Both the position numbers and the translations under genes were made by a program. Below, in pieces: positions 36,577 through 45,163 of a DNA stretch of 64,000 nucleotides. Each line of letters opens with the position of its first letter. Positions within the stretch are counted from its first letter, which is position 1. The stretch is from Roseateles_B flavus (lineage in GTDB: Bacteria > Pseudomonadota > Gammaproteobacteria > Burkholderiales > Burkholderiaceae_C): contig NZ_JBDPZC010000005.1 of the NCBI RefSeq assembly GCF_039872765.1, positions 62,001 through 126,000 on the forward strand, written 5' to 3'. The notes beneath the pieces were generated by a model, which saw nothing but the letters and a program-made list of their open reading frames with translations, was not told where the DNA came from and did not search any database.

Positions 36577-36647
36577 GTCCCCTCGGGGGACCGCCCAGCC
36601 CCGCCCGCGTCCAGCGCGGCGGGGCTGGGCGAGGGGCACAATCCTTC

Positions 36648-37073
36648 ATGAGTTTCAGCACCAGCAGCACCCACCAGTACGCCGCCGTCCGCGTGAAACG
36701 CAGCCGCATCGACGGCTTCGGCGTCTTCGCGGACGAGCCCATCGCCACCGGCCGCCACATCGGCGACCTGACGGGCGAGCCCATCACCGTGGCCGAGGCC
36801 CGGCGCCGCGCCCAGGGCCGGCCGCGCCTGATGCTGGTGGAGCTCTCGCCCTCGCGCGCCATCGACTGCAGCCGCTCCGACGACGCCATGCGCTTCACCA
36901 ACCACAGCTGCGCGGCCAATGCCCGCATCGAGGTGCAGGACGGCGAGGTGCGCTTCTTCGCCCTGCGCGAAATCGCGATTGGCGAAGAAATAACCGTGTC
37001 CTACGGCCTGACCCACCATGAAGGCCGGCTGGAATGCCGCTGTGGGGCCGACAATTGCCAGGGTCGTCTTTGA
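36648..37073 (+). CDS. Small SET-domain protein
   Basis: 141 residues. It has the SET methyltransferase core: VKRSRIDGFGVFADEPIATGRHIGDLTGE at the start, MRFTNHSCAANARIEV (the NHSC motif that forms part of the S-adenosylmethionine site), LREIAIGEEITVSYG, and a Cys cluster CRCGADNCQG like a post-SET zinc site. SET proteins methylate lysines; bacterial members of this small type have no established substrate here. The gene runs into dapC with a 25-base gap. It could instead be a general protein-lysine methyltransferase of ribosomal or translation proteins. Confidence 0.85.
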   Translation: MSFSTSSTHQYAAVRVKRSRIDGFGVFADEPIATGRHIGDLTGEPITVAEARRRAQGRPRLMLVELSPSRAIDCSRSDDAMRFTNHSCAANARIEVQDGEVRFFALREIAIGEEITVSYGLTHHEGRLECRCGADNCQGRL

Positions 37074-37098
37074 GCCGCCACGAGCGGCGCCCCGCTGG

Positions 37099-38307
37099 AT
37101 GCAAACGCCTCACAACCCCCTGCTGGACACGCTGCAGCCCTACCCCTTCGAGCGCCTGCGCGCCCTCACGAAGGACCTGCAGCCCAACCCGGCCCTGCGC
37201 CCCATCAGCCTCGGGATCGGCGAGCCCAAGCACCCAGCCCCCAAGCTGATCGAGGACGCGCTGATGGCGCATCTCTCGGGCCTCTCCGTCTACCCCGCCA
37301 CCGCTGGCGAGCCCCGGCTGCGCGAGGCCATTTGCGGCTGGCTGCAGCGCCGCTATGGCCTGGCCCTCGACCCGGCCAGGCAGGTGCTGCCCGTCAACGG
37401 TTCTCGCGAGGCGCTGTTCGCCTTCGCCCAGACGGTGATCGACGCCTCGCGCCCCGGCGCCACCGTCGTCTGCCCCAATCCCTTCTATCAGATCTACGAA
37501 GGCGCGGCCCTGCTGGCCGGTGCGAAGCCCGCCTTCGCCAACTCCGACCCGGCGCGCAACTTCGCTGCCGACTGGCGCCAGATCGACGACGCCACCTGGG
37601 CCCGCACCCAGCTGCTCTACGTCTGCTCGCCCGGCAACCCGACGGGCGCCGTCATGCCCCTGGAGGAATGGCGCCAGCTCTTCGAGCTCTCGGACCGCCA
37701 TGGCTTCGTGATCGCCTCGGACGAGTGCTACTCCGAGATCTACTTCCGCAACGAAGCGCCGCTCTCCGGCCTGCAGGCCGCCGTGCAGCTGGGCCGCCCG
37801 GACTTCCGCAATCTCGTGGCCTTCACCAGCCTCTCCAAGCGCTCCAACGTGCCGGGGCTGCGCTCGGGCTTCGTGGCCGGAGATGCCGCGCTGCTGAAGA
37901 AGTTCCTGCTCTACCGCACCTACCACGGCAGCGCCATGAACCCCATGGTGCAGGCCGCCAGCATCGCCGCCTGGAATGACGAGGCGCATGTGGTCGCCAA
38001 CCGGGACGCCTACCGCGCCAAGTTCGCCGCGGTGACGCCCCTGCTGGCCGAGGTGCTGGACGTGGCCCTGCCCGATGCCAGCTTCTACCTCTGGGCCGGC
38101 GTCCCGGGCGGGGATGACATCCGCTTCACCCTCGAATTGCTCGCTCAATACAATGTGGCGGTCCTGCCTGGCAGCCTGCTGGCGCGCGAGGCCCACGGCG
38201 TCAATCCGGGCCGCGGGCGCATCCGCCTGGCCCTGGTGGCCGAGGAAGCCGAATGCCTGGAAGCCGCCCACCGCATCGTCGAATTCACCCGCGCGTACTC
38301 AGCCTGA
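37099..38307 (+). CDS. dapC: Succinyldiaminopimelate transaminase DapC
   Basis: 402 residues from the ATG giving MQTPHNPLLDTLQPYPFERL, which matches the family start. It is a PLP-dependent class I aminotransferase that converts N-succinyl-2-amino-6-ketopimelate to N-succinyl-LL-diaminopimelate in lysine and peptidoglycan precursor synthesis. Visible features are ISLGIGEPKHPAP, LPVNGSREALFAFAQ, CPNPFYQIYEGAA, VCSPGNPTGAVMP, SDECYSEIYF and the PLP Lys in FTSLSKRSNVPGLRSGF. DapD follows 80 bases downstream, then a pilus ATPase and DapE. Confidence 0.94.
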   Translation: MQTPHNPLLDTLQPYPFERLRALTKDLQPNPALRPISLGIGEPKHPAPKLIEDALMAHLSGLSVYPATAGEPRLREAICGWLQRRYGLALDPARQVLPVNGSREALFAFAQTVIDASRPGATVVCPNPFYQIYEGAALLAGAKPAFANSDPARNFAADWRQIDDATWARTQLLYVCSPGNPTGAVMPLEEWRQLFELSDRHGFVIASDECYSEIYFRNEAPLSGLQAAVQLGRPDFRNLVAFTSLSKRSNVPGLRSGFVAGDAALLKKFLLYRTYHGSAMNPMVQAASIAAWNDEAHVVANRDAYRAKFAAVTPLLAEVLDVALPDASFYLWAGVPGGDDIRFTLELLAQYNVAVLPGSLLAREAHGVNPGRGRIRLALVAEEAECLEAAHRIVEFTRAYSA

Positions 38308-38387
38308 AGCCCGGTACCCGGCGCACGGGGCGCCCCCCTGCCATCGCGGCGGCGCCCTTCCCTCCCTCTTCCTGACCCGAGAACACC

Positions 38388-39212
38388 ATGAGCCAAGACC
38401 TGCAGACCCTCATCGACCAAGCCTGGGAAGACCGCACCCAGTTCAGCCCCAGCAGCGCCCCTGCCGCCGTGCGCGAGGCCGTGGACCATGTGCTGGCCGA
38501 GCTGGACGCCGGCCGTCTGCGCGTGGCCGAGCGCCAGGCCGTGGGCCAGTGGACGGTGCACCAGTGGGTCAAGAAGGCCGTGCTGCTGTCCTTCCGCCTC
38601 AACGACAACCGCGCCATGGGCAGCGGCGACCTGGCCTTCTTCGACAAGGTCCCCACCAAGTTCGCCGGTCTCAGCGAAGACCAGCTGCGCGCCACCGGCG
38701 TGCGCGTGGTGCCGCCCGCCGTGGCCCGCCGCGGCAGTTTCATGGCCAAGAACGTGGTGCTGATGCCCTCCTACGTCAACATCGGCGCCTATGTGGACGA
38801 AGGCACCATGGTCGACACCTGGGCCACCGTGGGCTCCTGCGCCCAGATCGGCAAGAACGTGCACCTGAGCGGCGGCGTGGGCATCGGCGGCGTGCTGGAG
38901 CCCCTGCAGGCCAACCCGACCATCATCGAAGACAACTGCTTCGTGGGCGCCCGCTCCGAGGTGGTGGAGGGCGTGATCGTCGAGGAGAACTCGGTCATCT
39001 CGATGGGCGTCTACATCGGCCAGAGCACGCCCATCTACGACCGCGAGAAGGACGAGGTCTCCTACGGCCGCGTGCCCGCCGGCTCGGTGGTGATCAGCGG
39101 CTCCCTGCCCAAGGCGGACGGCAAGTACAGCCTTTACGCCGCCATCATCGTCAAGAAGGTCGATGCCGGCACCCGCGCCAAGACCAGCATCAACGAACTG
39201 TTGCGCGCCTGA
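38388..39212 (+). CDS. dapD: Tetrahydrodipicolinate N-succinyltransferase DapD
   Basis: 274 residues, the normal length. It uses succinyl-CoA to acylate tetrahydrodipicolinate, the step before DapC. The N-terminal helical domain (LIDQAWEDRTQFSPSSAP) is followed by the left-handed beta helix of hexapeptide repeats (VLMPSYVNIGAYVDEGTMVDTW, VGIGGVLEPLQANPTIIED, SVISMGVYIGQSTPIYD). The end, NELLRA, is intact. Part of a dapC-dapD-(pilU)-dapE group. Confidence 0.96.
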   Translation: MSQDLQTLIDQAWEDRTQFSPSSAPAAVREAVDHVLAELDAGRLRVAERQAVGQWTVHQWVKKAVLLSFRLNDNRAMGSGDLAFFDKVPTKFAGLSEDQLRATGVRVVPPAVARRGSFMAKNVVLMPSYVNIGAYVDEGTMVDTWATVGSCAQIGKNVHLSGGVGIGGVLEPLQANPTIIEDNCFVGARSEVVEGVIVEENSVISMGVYIGQSTPIYDREKDEVSYGRVPAGSVVISGSLPKADGKYSLYAAIIVKKVDAGTRAKTSINELLRA

Positions 39213-39320
39213 GGACGTTCCCCCGGGCTGCGGCCCGCAAAACTAGGCGATGATTCGGGCTTCGCACGCCTTCCCGGGCGGCGAAGCCCGTTTGACTTTC
39301 TGATTTGGTGTGGAGACGGC

Positions 39321-40481
39321 ATGAGCGGAAACATGGAGCGCATCCTGCGCCTGATGGCGGACAAGGGCGCCTCGGACATCTATCTCTCGGCCAATATGCC
39401 GGTGCTGATCCGCATCAACGGCCAGATGCTGCAGCTGTCCGACCAGCTGCTGACGCCCAGCCAGCCGCGCCAGCTGATCGCCGAGGTGCTGGACGCCCGC
39501 AACCTGGCCGAACTGGACGAAACGGGCGAGCTGAACATGGCCGTGTCCATCTCCAAGGTGGGCAGCTTCCGCCTCTCGGCCTTCCGCCAGCGCGGCTCCA
39601 TCGCGGCCGTGTTCCGCCACATCCCGCACGTCATCCCCTCGCTGGACAGCCTCAACCTCCCGCCCATCCTCTCCAAGCTGGTGATGGAAAAGCGCGGCCT
39701 GATCCTGATGGTGGGCGCCACCGGCACCGGCAAGAGCACCACGCTGGCCGCCATGCTGGAGCAGCGCAACCAGAACATGGCGGGGCACATCCTGACCATC
39801 GAGGATCCGGTCGAGTTCCTGTTCAGCAACAAGCGCTCGGTGGTCAACCAGCGCGAGGTGGGCCGGGACACCGCCTCGCTGCACGTGGCGCTGAAGAACG
39901 CGCTGCGGCAGTCGCCGGACTGCATCCTGATCGGCGAAATCCGGGACCGCGAGACCATGACCGCGGCCATCTCCTACGCCCTGTCGGGCCACCTCGTGCT
40001 GGCCACCCTGCACGGCAACAACAGCTACCACGCGCTGAACCGCATCCTGTCCTTCTACACACCGGAAAGCCGCCCTGCCCTGCTGAATGACCTGGCCGCG
40101 GGCCTCAAGGCGGTGGTGTCCCAGCGCCTGGTGCGCGCGCAGTCCGGCGGCCGAGTGCCCGTCACCGAGATCCTGGTCAACACCAAGCTGACCGCCGAGC
40201 TGATCGAGCACGGGGACTTCAACGGCGTCAAGGAAGCGATGGAGAAGTCCATCGCCGAAGGCTCTCAGACCTTCGAGGAACACTTCGCCCACCTGATCAA
40301 GGAAGGCATCATCAGCAAGGAAGAAGGCCTGGCCTTTGCCGACTCCCCGACCAACCTGCTGTGGCGCCTGCAGAACGAAGGCCCCGCGCTGGGCAAGGGC
40401 GAAGGCAACAAGAAGAAGGAAGAGCCGGCCGAGGACACCGCCAGCTTCACCTCCATCACCCTGGACGTGCGCACCGAATGA
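39321..40481 (+). CDS. pilU: PilT/PilU-family type IV pilus retraction ATPase, PilU-like
   Basis: 386 residues. The start MSGNMERILRLMADKGASDIYLS is typical of PilU. The ATPase core has Walker A (GATGTGKSTT), the Asp box (ILTIEDPVEF), Walker B (CILIGEIRD) and the His box (ALSGHLVLATLHGNNS). The C-terminus (TFEEHFAHLIKEGIISKEEGLAFADSPTNLLWRL) fits PilU better than PilT. It helps pull back type IVa pili and normally needs PilT, which is not here. It sits between dapD and dapE; the dapE start overlaps its stop, so it is co-transcribed with lysine genes. Confidence 0.88.
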   Translation: MSGNMERILRLMADKGASDIYLSANMPVLIRINGQMLQLSDQLLTPSQPRQLIAEVLDARNLAELDETGELNMAVSISKVGSFRLSAFRQRGSIAAVFRHIPHVIPSLDSLNLPPILSKLVMEKRGLILMVGATGTGKSTTLAAMLEQRNQNMAGHILTIEDPVEFLFSNKRSVVNQREVGRDTASLHVALKNALRQSPDCILIGEIRDRETMTAAISYALSGHLVLATLHGNNSYHALNRILSFYTPESRPALLNDLAAGLKAVVSQRLVRAQSGGRVPVTEILVNTKLTAELIEHGDFNGVKEAMEKSIAEGSQTFEEHFAHLIKEGIISKEEGLAFADSPTNLLWRLQNEGPALGKGEGNKKKEEPAEDTASFTSITLDVRTE

Positions 40482-41671
40482 ATCCCCGCGTGAACGAGGC
40501 CGGCGCGCTGGCCGAGCGCCTCGGCGAACCCACCCTGCAGCTGCTGGAGCAGCTGATCAGCCGCCCCTCCGTGACCCCGCGCGACGAGGGCTGCCTGGAC
40601 CTGCTGGGCGCGCGCCTGGCCGCCCTGGGCTTCCAGCTGGAGCGCATGGACAGCGGCCCCGAGGAAGCCCGCGTCAGCAACCTCTGGGCCCTGCGCCCGG
40701 GCAGCGCCAGCGATGGCCCGGTGCTGGTCTTCGCCGGCCACACGGACGTCGTGCCCACCGGCGCGCTGAGCGCCTGGTCCAGCGATCCCTTCGTGCCCAG
40801 CTACCGCGACGGCCGCCTCTACGGCCGCGGCGCGGCGGACATGAAGACCTCGCTGGCCGCCATGGTCACCGCCTGCGAGGCCTTTCTGGAGCGCTATCCG
40901 GCGCCGGCAGGCGGCATCGCCTTCCTGCTGACCAGCGACGAGGAAGGCCCGGCCAAGGACGGCACCGTGGTCTGCGTGGAACGGCTGAAGGCACGCGGCC
41001 AGCGCCTGGACTTCTGCATCGTCGGCGAACCGACCTCGGTCCAGCGCCTGGGCGACACGGTCAAGAACGGCCGCCGCGGCTCGCTTTCAGGCCGCCTGCG
41101 CGTGATCGGCGTGCAGGGCCATGTGGCCTATCCGCAGTTGGCCCGCAACCCGGTGCACCAGGCCGCGCCGGCCTTGGCCGAGCTCGCGGCCACCGAATGG
41201 GACCGCGGCAACAGCTACTTCCCGCCCACCACCTTCCAGATCTCCAATATCGCGGCCGGCACCGGCGCCACCAACGTCATCCCGGGCGAGCTGGTGCTGG
41301 ACTTCAACTTCCGCTTCTCCACCGAGTCGACGCCGGACAGCCTCAAGGCCCGCGTCCATGCGCTGCTGGACCGCCACGGCCTCGAGTACGCGCTCGACTG
41401 GAACCTCAGCGGCGAGCCCTTCCTGACGCCCGTGGGCAGCCTCAGCGACGCGCTGGGCGCGGCCATCCGCGAGGTGACGGGCGCGCAGACCGAGCTGTCC
41501 ACCACCGGCGGCACCTCGGACGGCCGCTTCATCGCCAAGGTCTGCCCGCAGGTGGCCGAGTTCGGGCCGCTCAACGCCAGCATTCACAAGATCGACGAAT
41601 ACGTGCCCGTGGACCAGGTCGGCCCGCTGGCCGCCATCTACTGCCTCTGCCTGGAACAATTGCTGCTGTGA
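40478..41671 (+). CDS. dapE: Succinyl-diaminopimelate desuccinylase DapE
   Basis: 397 residues, with the ATG overlapping the pilU stop. A zinc M20 peptidase-type enzyme that removes succinate from N-succinyl-LL-diaminopimelate. Metal-binding residues are seen in FAGHTDVVPTG, GRGAADMKTSLAAMV, LTSDEEGPAKDGT and IVGEPTS. The dimerisation region contains GVQGHVAYPQLARNPVH and the substrate region STTGGTSDGRFIAKVCPQVAEFGPLN. The prmB GTG start overlaps its stop. With dapC and dapD it forms the succinylase branch of diaminopimelate synthesis. Confidence 0.96.
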   Translation: MNPRVNEAGALAERLGEPTLQLLEQLISRPSVTPRDEGCLDLLGARLAALGFQLERMDSGPEEARVSNLWALRPGSASDGPVLVFAGHTDVVPTGALSAWSSDPFVPSYRDGRLYGRGAADMKTSLAAMVTACEAFLERYPAPAGGIAFLLTSDEEGPAKDGTVVCVERLKARGQRLDFCIVGEPTSVQRLGDTVKNGRRGSLSGRLRVIGVQGHVAYPQLARNPVHQAAPALAELAATEWDRGNSYFPPTTFQISNIAAGTGATNVIPGELVLDFNFRFSTESTPDSLKARVHALLDRHGLEYALDWNLSGEPFLTPVGSLSDALGAAIREVTGAQTELSTTGGTSDGRFIAKVCPQVAEFGPLNASIHKIDEYVPVDQVGPLAAIYCLCLEQLLL

Positions 41672-42540
41672 AGCTGATCGACTGCATCGAAGCCCAAGCC
41701 GCCCGCCTCGTCAAGGCGGGCGTCGCGTTTGGGCATGGCACCACCAATGCCTTTGACGAGGCGGCCTGGCTGGTCCTGTGGAAGCTGGGACTGCCGCTGG
41801 ACAGCCTGGGCGACCACGAGGAGGACCTGCTGGACGCCGCACAGCAAGCCGGCATCGACACCCTGGTGGACGAGCGCATCCGCACGCGCAAGCCCGCCGC
41901 CTATCTCACCCGCGAGGCCTGGCTGCAGGGCGTGTCTTTCTACGTGGACGAGCGCGCCATCGTGCCGCGCAGCTTCATCGCCGAGCTGATCGCCGAGGCC
42001 ACCATCGACCCCTGGCTGTCCGACAGCACCGCACGGGCCCTGGACCTGTGCACCGGCAACGGCAGCCTGGCCATCCTGGCCGCCATGGCCTGGCCGGAGC
42101 TGCAGGTGGATGCCATCGACCTCTCCGAGGACGCCCTGGCCGTCGCACGCATCAACGTGGACAGACACGGCCTGGCCGACCGCATCCGCCTGCTGCAGGG
42201 CGACGCGCTGGCCCCGGCGCAGGGCCCCTACGACCTCATCCTCTGCAACCCGCCCTACGTCAACAGCCAGTCCATGGCCGCCCTGCCAGCCGAATACCGC
42301 GCCGAGCCCGAGCTGGCCCTGGCCGGCGGCAGCGACGGCATGGACTTCGTGCGCAAGCTCTTCGCCAGCGCGCCGCAGCAGATGAACCCGAATGCCGCGC
42401 TGGTGCTGGAGATCGGCAACGAGCGCGAGTTTTTCGAAGCCGCCTTCCCGCGCCTGGAAGTGGCCTGGATGGAATGCAGCGCCGGCGAGGACCAGGTGCT
42501 GCTCGTGACCCGCGAGTCCCTGCTCGCCGGTCTCAACTGA
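41668..42540 (+). CDS. prmB: 50S ribosomal protein L3 glutamine methyltransferase PrmB
   Basis: 290 residues with a GTG start that overlaps the dapE stop. It methylates a Gln of ribosomal protein L3 with S-adenosylmethionine. The N-terminal helical domain contains GHGTTNAFDEAAWLVLWKLGLPLD, a PrmB feature. The Rossmann domain has LDLCTGNGSLAILAA (SAM loop) and ILCNPPYVNS, the NPPY motif that grips the target Gln. PrmC (release factor) shares the NPPY motif but not this N-terminus. Confidence 0.9.
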   Translation: MKLIDCIEAQAARLVKAGVAFGHGTTNAFDEAAWLVLWKLGLPLDSLGDHEEDLLDAAQQAGIDTLVDERIRTRKPAAYLTREAWLQGVSFYVDERAIVPRSFIAELIAEATIDPWLSDSTARALDLCTGNGSLAILAAMAWPELQVDAIDLSEDALAVARINVDRHGLADRIRLLQGDALAPAQGPYDLILCNPPYVNSQSMAALPAEYRAEPELALAGGSDGMDFVRKLFASAPQQMNPNAALVLEIGNEREFFEAAFPRLEVAWMECSAGEDQVLLVTRESLLAGLN

Positions 42541-42547
42541 ACAAGAC

Positions 42548-44497
42548 ATGATCACCTTGAAGAATGTGGTGCTGCGACGCGGCACCAAGGTCGTGCTGGA
42601 CGATGCCAGCGTGGTGCTGCAACCCGGCGAGAAGATCGGCCTCGTGGGCCGCAACGGCGCCGGCAAGTCCAGCCTCTTTGCGCTGCTGACCGAGCGTCTG
42701 CATGCGGACCGCGGCGATGTGGAAGTGCCGAAGCACTGGCGCATGGCCGAGGTCGCCCAGCACATGCCCGAGACCGAGGCCTCCGCCACCGACTTCGTGC
42801 TGGAAGGTGACACCCGCCTGATGGCCGCCCGCGAGCTGCTGGCCAAGGCCGAAGCCGAAGGGGACGGCCACGGCATCGCCGAGGGCCATGTCGCCATGAG
42901 CGATGCCGGCGCCTTCGATGCCCGTGCCCGCGCGCAGGCCCTGCTGATGGGCCTGGGCTTCAAGGGCACGCAGGTGGATGCCCCGGTGAACAGCTTCTCG
43001 GGCGGCTGGCGCATGCGCCTGCAGCTGGCCCGCGCGCTGATGTGCCCGGCCGACCTCATGCTGCTGGACGAGCCCACCAACCACCTGGACCTGGACGCCC
43101 TGGTCTGGCTGGAAGCCTGGCTGCAGCGCTACGAGGGCACGCTGCTGATCATCAGCCACGACCGCGAGTTTCTCGACGCCATCACCCGCGTCACCCTGCA
43201 CCTGGACGAGGCCAAGCTGACCCGCTACGGCGGCAACTACACGGCCTTCGAGGCCATGCGCGCCGAGCGCATGGAGCAGCATCAGGCGGCCTTCGAGAAG
43301 CAGCAGGACCGCATTGCCCACCTGCAGAAGTTCATCGATCGCTTCAAGGCCAAGGCCACCAAGGCCAAGCAGGCGCAGAGCCGGGTCAAGGCGCTGGAGC
43401 GCATGGAGCGCCTCGCGCCGGTGCTGGCCTCGGCGGACTTCGCCTTCGAGTTCCGCGAGCCGGTGTCCCTGCCCAACCCCATGCTCTCGCTGCGCGACGT
43501 GGCCTGCGGCTACGGCGAGACCACCATCGTGCGCGACATCAACCGCACCGTGCTGGCCGGCCAGCGCATCGGCATCCTGGGCGCCAACGGCCAGGGCAAG
43601 TCCACCCTGGTCAAGACCGTCGCCCGCATGCAGAAGGCCCTCGCCGGCACGCTCACCGAGGGCAAGGGCCTGGCCATCGGCTACTTCGCCCAGCAGGAGA
43701 TGGACGTGCTGCGGCCCGACGAAGGCCCGCTGGCCCACATGAGCCGCCTGGCCAAGGAGGTCAGCCCGCAGGCGCGCGAGCAGGAGCTGCGCGACTTCCT
43801 CGGCCAGTTCCGCTTCACCGGCGACATGGTCAACCAGGCCGTGGGCAGCCTCTCCGGCGGCGAGAAGGCCCGCCTGGTGCTGGCCATGCTGGTCTGGCAG
43901 CGCCCCAACCTGCTGCTGCTGGACGAACCGACCAACCACCTGGACCTGCAGACCCGCGAGGCGCTGTCCATGGCGCTCAACGAGTTCGAAGGCACGGTGA
44001 TGCTGGTCAGCCACGACCGCGCCTTGCTGCGCGAGGTCTGCGACGAGTTCTGGCTGGTCGCCAAGGGTCAGGTCTCGCCTTTCGATGGCGACCTGGACGA
44101 CTACCAGCGCTGGCTGCTGGAAACCGCCCGCGAGGCCGCCCGGGCCATCAAGGAGGCCAGCCGCAGCGCCGCCGAGGCCCAGAAGGCGCAGAGCAGCGCA
44201 AGCCCGGCCAATCAGCGTGAGGACCGCAAGGCTTCCGCGCAGGCCCGCGCCAAGCTCAACGAGCAGACGCGACCGCTGCGCAAGGAGATCGAGTCCATCG
44301 ACAAGCAGCTGGCCAAGCTGAGCCAGGAGCGCGAGTCCCTGGAGGCCGAGCTGGCCACGGGCGCCCTCGCCCCCGCAGCCATCGCGGAGAGCGGCCGCCG
44401 CCTCAAGGCCGTGGGCGACGAGATCGACGAGCTGGAGATGCGCTGGCTGGAACTCAGCGAGCAGATCGAGGCCATCACCACCGCTGCCGGGCTGTGA
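42548..44497 (+). CDS. ABC-F family ATPase, YheS-like
   Basis: 649 residues with two ABC ATPase domains and no membrane segments. Domain one: LVGRNGAGKSSLFALL (Walker A), SFSGGWRMRLQLARALM, LMLLDEPTNHLDLDALVWLE. Linker of about 80 helical residues (KQQDRIAHLQKFIDRFKAK). Domain two: LGANGQGKSTLVKTV, SLSGGEKARLVLAMLVW, LLLLDEPTNHLDL. A C-terminal coiled coil (about 540-649) is rich in Lys, Glu and Arg. This layout matches YheS/Uup translation factors that rescue stalled ribosomes. It follows prmB by 7 bases, so two translation-linked genes are adjacent. Confidence 0.9.
   Translation: MITLKNVVLRRGTKVVLDDASVVLQPGEKIGLVGRNGAGKSSLFALLTERLHADRGDVEVPKHWRMAEVAQHMPETEASATDFVLEGDTRLMAARELLAKAEAEGDGHGIAEGHVAMSDAGAFDARARAQALLMGLGFKGTQVDAPVNSFSGGWRMRLQLARALMCPADLMLLDEPTNHLDLDALVWLEAWLQRYEGTLLIISHDREFLDAITRVTLHLDEAKLTRYGGNYTAFEAMRAERMEQHQAAFEKQQDRIAHLQKFIDRFKAKATKAKQAQSRVKALERMERLAPVLASADFAFEFREPVSLPNPMLSLRDVACGYGETTIVRDINRTVLAGQRIGILGANGQGKSTLVKTVARMQKALAGTLTEGKGLAIGYFAQQEMDVLRPDEGPLAHMSRLAKEVSPQAREQELRDFLGQFRFTGDMVNQAVGSLSGGEKARLVLAMLVWQRPNLLLLDEPTNHLDLQTREALSMALNEFEGTVMLVSHDRALLREVCDEFWLVAKGQVSPFDGDLDDYQRWLLETAREAARAIKEASRSAAEAQKAQSSASPANQREDRKASAQARAKLNEQTRPLRKEIESIDKQLAKLSQERESLEAELATGALAPAAIAESGRRLKAVGDEIDELEMRWLELSEQIEAITTAAGL
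44065..44079 (+). repeat. Near copy of the dispersed repeat inside the ABC-F gene
   Basis: GGGTCAGGTCTCGCC differs by one base from the 15-base repeat. It is read as coding sequence here. A similar one-mismatch copy, GGGTCAGGCCTTGCC, lies inside smc at 34377-34391. Confidence 0.5.
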
Positions 44498-44608
44498 TCC
44501 GGCCGGCCGGGCGGCAGGCACACGCCCTGGCCTGAGGCCTGCGCAGGCGGGAAGCCCCGGCCCCGCCTCTCAGGGCGATGCGTCCACCGCTGCAACACCG
44601 TGATGCCG

Positions 44609-44639
44609 CCGGCCCCCGCGCCCAAGGCGCGGGGGCCGG
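44609..44639. terminator. Perfect 14-bp inverted repeat between convergent genes
   Basis: CCGGCCCCCGCGCC and its exact reverse complement are separated by CAA. It lies between the convergent ABC-F gene and the DUF1304 gene and can fold on either strand. No T-run follows on either side, but position and stability suggest a bidirectional terminator. Confidence 0.6.
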
Positions 44640-44646
44640 GCCGAGC

Positions 44647-44997
44647 TCAGGCCAGCGCCAGCGCCAGCCCTGCGAGCGCAGCCGGCAGACTCTGGATGAA
44701 CAGGATCTTGCGGCTGGCCGTCGCCGCACCGTAGAGGCCGGCCACGAAGACGCAGCCCAGGAAGAAGCCCTGGGTGGGCACGTCTGCCCGCAGCAGGCCC
44801 CAGAAGAGCCCCGCGGCCAGGAAGCCGTTGTAGAGGCCCTGGTTGGCCGCCAGGACCTTGCTCGCCTGCGCGAACTCAGGCGTAAGGCCGAAGGCCTTGC
44901 GGCCCTTCGGGGTCGTCCACCAGAACATCTCCAGCACCAGGATGTAGACGTGGATCAGGCCCACCAGGGCCACCAGCAGGGATGCCACTGCATGCAT
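44647..44997 (-). CDS. DUF1304 family small membrane protein
   Basis: 116 residues from the ATG giving MHAVASLLVALVGLIH, preceded by a strong AAGGAG ribosome-binding site; a longer reading frame upstream has none. Four hydrophobic helices are predicted (VASLLVALVGLIHVYILVLEMF, GLYNGFLAAGLFWGLL, GFFLGCVFVAGLYGAAT, AALAGLALALA). LEMFWWTTPKGRKAFGL and NQGLYNGFLAAGL are typical of DUF1304. Function unknown; it diverges from the ohrR-ohr operon, and DUF1304 genes are sometimes found with peroxide-stress genes. Confidence 0.82.
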   Translation of the reverse strand: MHAVASLLVALVGLIHVYILVLEMFWWTTPKGRKAFGLTPEFAQASKVLAANQGLYNGFLAAGLFWGLLRADVPTQGFFLGCVFVAGLYGAATASRKILFIQSLPAALAGLALALA

Positions 44998-45122
44998 GCG
45001 AACGCTCCTTCCCGACTTGCGGATGATCAGGGGCGCGATCTTTGCACAGCCCACCGCCCGGCCGTGTCACCTGCAGCACGCGGGAATTCCCGGATCCTGG
45101 ACGGCCTTGATCGAAAGACCAT

Positions 45123-45142
45123 TTAAATTGTGTGCAATTTAA
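45123..45142. promoter_or_regulatory. OhrR operator palindrome
   Basis: TTAAATTG-TGTG-CAATTTAA is an exact palindrome with 8-base arms, in an otherwise GC-rich gap 21 bases before the ohrR ATG. Known OhrR operators in Bacillus and Xanthomonas are AT-rich inverted repeats containing AATTG/CAATT. It probably mediates repression of ohrR-ohr until organic hydroperoxides oxidise OhrR. Its distance from the divergent DUF1304 start would also allow control of that gene. Confidence 0.75.
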
Positions 45143-45163
45143 TTGTTGTCTACAGTTCACCCC

